A model generated the notes under the pieces. The model was not told the DNA's origin, searched no databases, and saw only the letters and a list, made by a program, of their open reading frames with translations. Positions 56,346 to 64,000 of a stretch of 64,000 nucleotides of DNA are shown here, one piece after another. The position numbers and the translations under genes are program-made. Numbering within the stretch: position 1 is the stretch's first letter; the number at the start of each line of letters is the position of its first letter. Origin of the DNA: Xiphydria camelus (taxonomy: Eukaryota; Arthropoda; Insecta; Hymenoptera; Xiphydriidae); assembly GCA_963678675.1 (NCBI GenBank), contig OY783191.1:16087096-16151095 (forward strand). Direction: 5' to 3'.

Positions 56346-56844
56346 GAATAAGAAGTCGCAGAGGTGTATACAGAGGCATGTCCCTATACATAGTTATATA
56401 TTGTTCTGTTTTTATATATTTTTTATTGTCTTTAGAAACATACATTTCTTTTATAATTTTCGATAATAAACATAATTTTAGCACAGATTTATAGCGCATT
56501 CATAACAGTTTACACCTACATCTACAATAGTTTACAAAATAAACTTCATACTATCAACTTGAGTCGAGAAGTTTGTGAAGACTTTTGGACTTCATTTGAT
56601 TTATAAAGGAAGCTTCATTTTGGGTTTGAAAATGAACTCGCATTTGGTAATATAAAAGTGAATTCTCTCATTAAGCAATAAGAATAAATTTGGGACTATA
56701 TTGATGCACGTAGAAGAACTCATTTTAAATACAAGAATTGAAAAGAAACGCTTTTAGAATTCTCTGTGCTATCTGGGCAAACTTTAAAACAAATGTACAT
56801 AACTATTATGTTAATTGCTTTAATGACAACTCAATAACTCAAAG

Positions 56845-58231
56845 TTAAATCATTGCTTCCTGCCACTCAACTGCTCCAACAGTATTAAAATATTGTTTAA
56901 AAACATTACGAATATGAATTGCTTCTCTACAGGGTCTAGCATTTAAAACTTCTAAATTGCGTAATTGTCCATTATCATTCCTCCATTCTGCAGGTACTAC
57001 GGTTTGATTTTCCAAATTTTCAATATCAACAGCTCCATATAAATAAGCAGCATTTTCCTTGCTAAGATAATTATGTAAAACACAGCAAGTAAGCGTGATA
57101 TCCTGAACTGTTTGCACGGGTAAATATATTTTTGTTAAGAGAACTCGAAATCTATTAGCTAATATACCGAAAGAATTTTCAACAATTCTTCTACCTCTAC
57201 TCAGTCTATAGTTAAATATTCGCTCATCGTGACATAAATTTCGTGATGGGTAAGGTTTCGTTATATGTTTTTGTAGTGGGAAAGCAGAATCGGCTAAAAC
57301 TACGTGAGGAACGGGTTCATTCATATGAGGTAATGGTTTATCTTGTGGCAGATGAAGTGGATTTAGTGGATTATTAAGAAGTCTCGCAAAGTCACTTTCA
57401 CGAAAAACTCCTCCATCACTTACCCTACCATTAACACCGACGTTTACATATATGAATTGATAATATGCATTGACTAATGCTAAGAGAACAATACTCCTAG
57501 TACCTTTGTAGTTATAATATATCGATCCTTCATTAACTGGTACTTTGAATTCTATATGTCGTCCATCCATGACACCTATACAATTTGGAACATTCCACAT
57601 CTGAAGATAATTCATTGCAATTTGTTCCCATTCAGCAGTTGTAGTTGGTGCCTATTAACAAAATAATTCAATTATTTAGCAATGATGTAAATACTTTTGT
57701 CTAAAAAGAAGCTGTAACTTTCCTCTTTCCACTTCACATGTTTGCTATGGTGTATATTTTTCACCTGTAAATAGTCTTTACGAAGAACCTCATAAATAAT
57801 ACGACATGTCTCCGGAATTATGCGAGAAATCGTATATGCTGGAATTCTTGTCGAGTATTCTAAGCTTCTATAAGTCTCACCAGTAGCTAAAAATCTGAGA
57901 GTGAGCGAAACTCTTTCTCTTGCAGATATACATTCCCTCATTAAAGTATTTTGGCGTTGTATATACGGAGTCACCATTTCCACAAGTCGGTTAAATAAAT
58001 CTTCACGCATCCTGAAGAATCTTTGGAAACATTCAATATCTTCAATTCCCAGCTCCGTATGTGCTAAGTTGATAGTTCCTCGTAATTCACGCGTTTTCTA
58101 CGAAGAATCCATTCCCGAGTCCAAATTGATCGACGTCGTCTTTTTTTTCGTTCTTCCTCTTCTACCTCTATCCTCTCTGCAGCTTCAGCTATTACTGCGA
58201 TTGCTACCAATTTTTTCAATCGACGAGCCAT
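56845..58231 (-). pseudogene. HARBI1-type transposase of element E, single-base frameshift
   Basis: Exons 57765-58231 and 56845-57651. It starts MARRLKKLVAIAVIAEAAER with a basic stretch. The frame breaks near 58093 in an A-run (four A where five would keep the frame) and resumes as INLAHTELGIEDIECFQRFF. It continues through YRSLEYSTRIPAYTISRI, CIGVMDGRHIEFKV (first Asp), HVVLADSAFPLQKH (second Asp) and RIVENSFGILANRFRVLL (Glu). The exons total 1274 nt, one short of a multiple of three. The lesion may be an assembly error. Confidence 0.86.
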
Positions 58232-58593
58232 TTAAAAAATTTCGATCAAATTCACTTTTCGACAAATATTATTTATGCACGTTTATTGGAAAAAATACTG
58301 AAAATTGAAAAAAATTAATAACTATTATCCCACTTTTCTATACCAAGTGTACACTTATTTGTGTATATCGTATATACCTAACACTTATTTTAAGGTTAGG
58401 ATTCAGTACCACGGTGAAAACGTACGTAGTGATTGATTCGAATGTTGGCATCAAATACAGCATTCAACTTCACACAATACACTCGACTATCGCGCCATCT
58501 AGATTCATTAGAGGGCGAAAAGCTAGTAACTAAAAGTGTGACCAAGAACTCGGACCGATTTCTAGCATCGTGGACACAGGCCTTAACACCCGG

Positions 58594-59282
58594 TATAAAT
58601 ACGCGCCGTGTAGCGAATGCGCGCTCTCGTAAATAAATGCCTCTAATTTCACTAAAAATGGATATTTTCCGATAATTATTTTTTTGTTTTAAAGGTAATG
58701 AAAATAGCAATTATTCAACCTCGGTTTTTGATCATTTTTATTAATATTAGTTATAATACTAATCGAAGAGAAAAATTACGTTCAAGTTGGACACAAAACG
58801 TGACAGAAGAAAAAAATTGTTTAAAGGTTTAATGATTTATTTTACTATTTTTAAAAGAACTAAGGATTTATAAAATTAAAAGAGGTTATTAAAACTAATT
58901 AAAACATATTAAAAGTAATGAATTATATCTAAGGATATTCTGTAATAATCTTCATCATCGTTTTGCATGAGAGAGACCGGTGAATTACTATTACTTCTAC
59001 CCTGTAAATCGTCATTAATAATTATATTTTCATTTTCAAATTGAATGCGAGGGATGACGATTTCTTGAGTCATGTACCTAACGGGACCATCGTAATTTCA
59101 CTCTAACCTCTAAACTCCCTCTTGTTCCGCCCTTCCGCAACGAATACGCATTTCCGCAACCTACTGCAATGCATGTGAACGGACTCGAAACCTTTCGCGC
59201 GGAACGTGTCTGCGCGCGCACGTTCCGCATTCCGCAGGCCTTCCGCACCCATCTAAACCACGCTTTAGCGTATTGTAGATAG
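58594..59282. other. Flank of element D, no gene
   Basis: AT-rich to 59040, then a GC-rich stretch with several TTCCGCA motifs (59125-59250) related to one near 16246. Nothing coding recognised. Confidence 0.4.
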
Positions 59283-60249
59283 TGTTGCGTGCCGGGCTGG
59301 TCTTCTTGGTCCGTTTGTAGGGGGCAGGTCCGTGCCCGTGGAGTGCTGAACCACTCTGCTCGGAAAGAGCGGGATCGGGAGATGAAGAGTTTTATTGCAG
59401 GTGGAGAAATGAAAACTCTTAATCCAAGAATTAGGTGATCACCAATGAATTATATTTTAACACATAGTTGGAATATAATTTGTCGTTATAAATCGGTATC
59501 TGAGTGCACCTCGAGCGGCAAAGTGCATCCTTTTAAATCAAAAGTCCCCGCCTCTCGGTAACAACGAGGAACCAATCAAATACTCAGCGCTAATGTGGGG
59601 AACCAATCTGATACTCAGCGCTAATGTGGGGAACCAATCTGATGCTCGACGCTAGTCGTAGTCAAGGACTCTACTCCCACTTTCTTCGTCTACGCACAAT
59701 GATCTAATCCACGCTCCACGCGTCCACGTGCGAAGAAAGTACGCATCGACCCTGATTCTGGCGCGCACAATTCCACGCACTCGAAAGAAAACATGCCCTC
59801 ATTAACCGTGGGTCTACCGCGCACGAACTCCCGCAATCCGAAGCGCGTATCAATAACAAATCTTATGCGCGCACGCCTACGTGACTCAAAGAAAGGAGAA
59901 CTATTCTTGCTAGGTAAATTAACTACGACCTATCGGTCCGCGAAAGGTGATACCATATTTACAAACGGAGCTCGCAGCGGCCCGCGACTCAGATCCCCTG
60001 TCCATCACGCAATAAAGGTGTTTATAATCTCGCGAATAGAAACCACGGTGGCCTGCGACTTATTTAACTTATCACGCAGTCTTCGACGTTCTCGTTCTTT
60101 CTCTCTATTACAATCCATCTATACCTTACTTGCTTAATAAAATGACAATAATTAGAGGTTAATACAAAGAGTTTGAATGCGCCGCCAAAAATCTAGTAAC
60201 TTCCAAAAGTTATAGGGATTTTAGGTCAAGTCTGGATGCAGACGCGACA
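59283..60249. mobile_element. Solo LTR, copy 2 (967 bp)
   Basis: Same TG...CA element as 3585-4518, with a different 4-bp duplication, ATAG (59279-59282 and 60250-60253). It differs by an extra tandem unit of about 30 bp (AACCAATCTGATACTCAGCG) and few substitutions. The AATAAA at about 60136 is a possible polyadenylation signal. Confidence 0.9.
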
Positions 60250-60253
60250 ATAG

Positions 60254-60956
60254 TATGCACAAGAATGGTGGCTGTTTAATTCGCGATCGTTGCATACGGA
60301 TGTGGATATTAGTATAAATCTCCGCATACGATATAATTCAATAGAAGAGTTCTCTTTTAAAACATTGTTCTAAGAATCCACCTTTTCCTATATCTGTGTG
60401 GTGATTGATCCGATATTTCTCGCGCGCAATTTACTTTTCGTTTGCTCCTGGCCATGTCTTTTTTCCATCACTCCGAAGAGTTATGATTTGAATTTCTTTT
60501 CATCGATTGATGGGCATATCGTATACAAAGAAAAGCAACATTATGAGTGGGTATGTAATGAAATTTGACATTTGTAGGATACGCGCATAATAACAGCGTT
60601 TCAAGGATTTTGCATTTTCATAACCTCTAAATAAATACTGATTTGATCGTTACTGATCGCCAATGCTTTTAGGTTATTTTTTGTAATTACGTTTTCTTTC
60701 TCCGCGATAGTCGAATTCCTTTAATTTCCTTTTTATTTAGTATTGTTTATACATGTACATATTGTTGCTAACATTACACCTTGAATTTATGATCCATCGG
60801 TTCACATTTAGTATCTACACTAGTGCAACCTGATCTGAAAGTTACAAATATTGGTTTCGTATTCGGTGTAAATCTGAGGTGAGATCTGATGTTGAAGTCA
60901 GTCTATTGTGAGACTGATTGCAGAGTGACGGGAGAACTCATATGTATTCTGTCATC
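60254..60956. other. Unassigned AT-rich spacer
   Basis: No open frame, repeat or RNA gene that I can support. Confidence 0.4.
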
Positions 60957-61300
60957 TACCGTATGTCCCACTCTGTATTGGCCAGTTTGAAGTTACCTTC
61001 GGGGAGGCTTGGTCGGTACTTGAGTCATTTAATACCGGTAGAAGTCGAGTCGGTAGTTAGAGTTGGTGTCAATTCGGGAGATCGAAGCGTCTAACCTCGA
61101 AATTGTGAATTTGTGAATAATGGTGAGTAATTTCCATTCCATTTAAATTCATAATTTCAAGGTTAGACGCTTCGATCTCCCGAATTGACACCAACTCTAA
61201 CTACCGACTCAACTTCTACCGGTATGAAATGACTCAAGTACCGACCAAGCCTCTCTGAAGGTAACTTCAAACTGGCCAACACAGAGTGGGACATACGGTA
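60957..61300. mobile_element. CCGTATGTCCC-type hairpin MITE, complete (344 bp)
   Basis: TACCGTATGTCCCACTCTGT ends with TA flanks. Arms carry GGAGGCTTGGTCGGTA and TTGGTGTCAATTCGGGAGAT. Relative of 15153-15487; shares the terminal TACCGTATGT with the 320-bp MITEs and the 9355 array. Confidence 0.9.
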
Positions 61301-61790
61301 TGGAGCATTCCGGAAGGTTTTAATAAGACTAGCTTCAGATATTATTACCAGAATGAATTAAAGCCTTGCACATATACATATTCCATTGCAGACCTTTGCA
61401 GCGATCTTCCATTAGTCTGGTATCAAGCTTTGCGGTTCAGGTTTACAGATTTACTGCAATCAGATTCGAATGTTAGAATTTGCCCCAAATTTGGAAGTCA
61501 GGCTTTACTACTAGGGTTCTTGTAACTGCGTTCCTCTTCTTTAACCCTTTCGGTTCGAGGATATATCCGTCACATCCGTGGGACGACCTGTGTGTACGAG
61601 CGATGGATATATCCGGCATCCATATGGTGTGTATACAAGTACCATCTGAAGTCAATGATAAATTCTTTGTTATCGGCAAAACATTTTTTGTTGATTTTAT
61701 TAACATATTAGATTAAACGTTTAATCGTAAAGTCTTATAAATATGTAAATACCTAAAAATATGTCAATGTAGTAGTAGTAGTAGTCTTTA
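61301..61790. other. Unassigned spacer
   Basis: 61545-61630 has GGATATATCCG-type inverted motifs and a TTAACCCTTTCGG-like start recalling the piggyBac-type MITE, but no matching right end. No gene. Confidence 0.35.
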
Positions 61791-62392
61791 TCCCCCACAA
61801 AAACAGATTCTCTGTAAAAAAAAAGGCGGCATGTTCATTCAGTGCTAATAAAAATTGATACGTAAAATACTATCCAAAAAGATTTGAAATCAATTAAGAT
61901 CGCCATGTTCAAGATTTATATATAAAAAGTAAAAGGCATCATTTGAAAGGAAAATTATTGTAAATCAAGTTACTAAAAAATCCGACTAAACAAATTTATA
62001 AAAAAATTTTAATAAAAAAGAACTTGCCGCGTTTTTTCCCTTCATTCGGTATACTGGTGGTATCATATAAGTGTTATGAATTTATTTAAAATCATAAGTG
62101 CATAAACATCGAGTATAATTCTGCCTGAATTTTTTATTTTGAAGGAAAAAACACGGCAAGTTCTTTTTTATTAAAATTTTTTTATAAATTTGTTTAGTCG
62201 GATTTTTTAGTAACTTGATTTACAATAATTTTCCTTTCAAATGATGCCTTTTACTTTTTATATATAAATCTTGAACATGGCGATCTTAATTGATTTCAAA
62301 TCTTTTTGGATAGTATTTTACGTATCAATTTTTATTAGCACTGAATGAACATGCCGCCTTTTTTTTTACAGAGAATCTGTTTTTGTGGGGGA
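61791..62392. mobile_element. Foldback with near-perfect 255-bp arms
   Basis: Arms 61791-62047 and 62137-62392 are almost exact complements (TCCCCCACAAAAACAGATTC ...). The loop of about 90 bp contains TACTGGTGGTATCATATAAG. Non-coding; target duplication not clear. Confidence 0.88.
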
Positions 62393-62622
62393 TTTCACTA
62401 CTTTTTTAAATTTATTCATGAGGAGAATACGTACATGTAGGAGAATAGCTTTTTATTACCTACCACAAAATTAAAGTCTCACATTTTATACCGATACGAG
62501 CCAATTTATTATAACCACGTTACTTTTGATTTATTCTCGTCATATTTTGAAAGGGATTTATAAACTAGAGAGCCCTTACATTTTTCACTTTGCCTTAGTA
62601 TTTTGGAGAAATATTAGTCTTA

Positions 62623-63845
62623 TGAGCCGAGCGAAAAGTGTCAAACGTCTTATCTCCCAGTAGCTGTCAATTCGGGAGATCGAAGCATCTAACCTCGAAA
62701 TCGTTAATTTGTAAATAATGATTACTAATGTGTAGAAGTGATGAGAAATAATCATTCGGGTTTCTTCGATGAGAATCCCCAAGTGTTTAAAAATCGGTAA
62801 CTGTTGTTTTAACTTCCAGTGATATTAAGTATTACTGCAGAACGAGTAAGTTAGAAGATTTTCATGAAGACTCACGCTTTTCTAACATGTCATCTCGTAC
62901 AGGTGCATCCGAAGAGGACGTAGCTCCTGTTCTGTCCGTGAAAAGATGACTCGATGGACATCGGAGAACGTCAGGCTTGTCACCGAGCGCCTATTACCCA
63001 CGGTACATGAATTGCAATACGCGCTTCTCGGTTCAACTATTCCTGCTTTATATAACTCACTTCTTTCAAAGTATTTACCTTGTACGAATTGTTTTTCGTA
63101 GGGGGCAGCGATCAATGATTATGATTACTTGTAGAAAAATTATTCCTGCGATGATGTTCCAGTTGCAAAGCATACACTAGCAAGTCAGCTTACAACGTCC
63201 GATGTTTAATATGAACTTTATCATTTTTGGAACACCCATCACCCGAGCATAATCACGATTACGTTAACGTTAATCGCAGAGTAGACCACGAACTCGGGCA
63301 GATTATCGCAGTAGTAGTTCGGCAAACCGAATTAATAGACGAACTTGTCTACGATGAGTTATTATTAGCCATCGCTGCCTCGTACCTAGAGCAGGTCATA
63401 AAAGGTTATTAGCTTGAAAGAAGTGAGTTGTTTAACTCTGAAATAGTGTAAACGAGAAGCGCGTATTGCAATTCATGTACCGTGGGTAATAGGCGCTCTG
63501 TGACAAGCCTGACGTTCTCCGATGTCCATCGAGTCATCTTTTCACGGACAGGACAGGAGCTAAATCCTCTTCGGTTGCACCTGTACGAGATGACATGTTA
63601 GAAAAACGTTTGTCTTCACGAAAATCTTCTATCCTACTCATCCTACAGTAATACTTAATATCACTGGAAGTTGAAATAACAGTTGCCGATTCTTAAACAC
63701 TTGGGGAATCTCACCGGAGAAACCCGAATGATTATTTCTTATCACTTTCTACACATTATTAATTATTTATATATTAACGACTTCGAGGTTATATATTTCG
63801 ATCTCCCGAATTGACAGCTACTGACTTTTGACACTTCTCGCTCGG
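62623..63845. repeat. Large inverted repeat with GAGCGAAAAGTGTC ends
   Basis: Arms about 62623-63070 and 63415-63845, about 90% complementary by eye, sharing blocks such as CATGTCATCTCGTACAGGTG and CGCCTATTACCCACGGTAC. Outer blocks (CAATTCGGGAGATCGAAGC, AGTGTCAAACGTC) also occur in the 9355 array and the 60957 MITE. The loop holds a short open frame (63227). Confidence 0.75.
63227..63412 (+). CDS. Hypothetical 61-codon frame in the foldback loop
   Basis: MEHPSPEHNHDYVNVNRRVD followed by an acidic hydrophobic helix (TELIDELVYDELLLAIAASY). Composition looks protein-like, but I know no family and the frame is short. It could be the remnant of a transposase exon. Confidence 0.3.
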   Translation: MEHPSPEHNHDYVNVNRRVDHELGQIIAVVVRQTELIDELVYDELLLAIAASYLEQVIKGY

Positions 63846-64000
63846 CTCGTAAGACCGCAGCGCACTCTTCCAAAACCAATTCTAATGACTAGAGGACCGA
63901 CCCAACCACTCCCGACTAATCAAAAATTGGAATTTGCTATCGAACGTACTGTTTACTCTTCCAATGACCGTGACGAATTATTTCATCTCATGCAAAGATA
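63846..64000. other. Right edge of window, nothing identified
   Basis: No feature can be supported before the window ends. Confidence 0.3.

Larger units (their letters stand above)
54679..58583. mobile_element. Element E: near-intact Harbinger, TSD TAA
   Basis: Perfect 35-bp TIRs beginning AGGCCTGTGTCCACGATGCT, flanked by TAA (54676-54678 and 58584-58586). The empty site is present in D's other arm at 28575-28585 (GTGTTAGGCT). It encodes a MADF protein (plus, intact) and a DDE transposase (minus, one frameshift), convergent. Perfect TIRs imply recent movement. Confidence 0.93.
28568..58593. mobile_element. Element D: mariner compound foldback hosting the 30-kb nest
   Basis: Ends CCGGGTGTTAGGCTATG (28568) and complement (CACCCGG ending 58593), flanked by TATA (28564-28567 and 58594-58597), which includes the TA expected of Tc1/mariner. 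Arms of about 1.1 kb are inverted repeats: 28568-28722 plus 48276-49205 against 53612-54675 plus 58584-58593. The core holds an almost complete mariner transposase on minus and an N-terminal fragment on plus, that is, two copies facing each other. Element F is inserted in the left arm and element E in the right arm. Without insertions D is about 6.6 kb. Confidence 0.83.

Overview
The window is eukaryotic and almost wholly made of transposable elements. Genes are AT-rich and split by short introns with GTRAGT donors and pyrimidine-AG acceptors. Encoded families are HARBI1-type nucleases with MADF or Myb/SANT partners, a THAP transposase with a YqaJ nuclease (ISL2EU type), and IS630/Tc1-mariner. 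There are also TTAA-flanked piggyBac-like MITEs, a tRNA-headed SINE and solo LTRs. This mix fits an arthropod, most likely an insect; the species cannot be named from sequence. The only host-gene trace is a decayed ethanolamine/choline kinase pseudogene (13179-13892, minus).

Layout. 1-2573: scattered MITEs and a 903-bp Harbinger deletion derivative. 2574-9283: element A, a dead two-gene Harbinger with nested MITEs and a solo LTR. 9355-12238: a three-unit 300-bp hairpin array, then a large palindrome split by a TTAA-targeted element. 12239-16277: kinase pseudogene, SINE and MITEs. 16278-24004: element H, a Harbinger with CAG target duplication and two apparently intact genes, followed by three back-to-back hairpin MITEs separated by CAG (24005-24482). 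24900-28494: element I, ISL2EU-like.

28568-58593: a 30-kb nest. The host, D, is a mariner compound with long inverted arms. Its left arm carries F (28723-48275, TSD TAA). F contains G (29061-47502, MADF-BESS gene plus HARBI1). G is interrupted in its first exon by B (about 29267-32796, both genes intact) and near its right end by C (36592-47351, two inverted Harbinger halves). D's right arm carries E (54679-58583, TSD TAA, perfect TIRs). D's two arms serve as each other's empty-site controls. 58594-64000: a second solo LTR, hairpin MITEs and two large foldbacks.

How the genes relate. In A, H, B, G and E a HARBI1-type nuclease and a Myb/SANT or MADF DNA-binding partner are convergent, the known two-protein PIF/Harbinger arrangement in which the partner assists nuclear import and end recognition. 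H and B keep both genes open; C keeps an intact nuclease from one half and an intact partner from the other. E and G each carry one lesion in the nuclease. Exon structures were read by eye from splice motifs and frame continuity.
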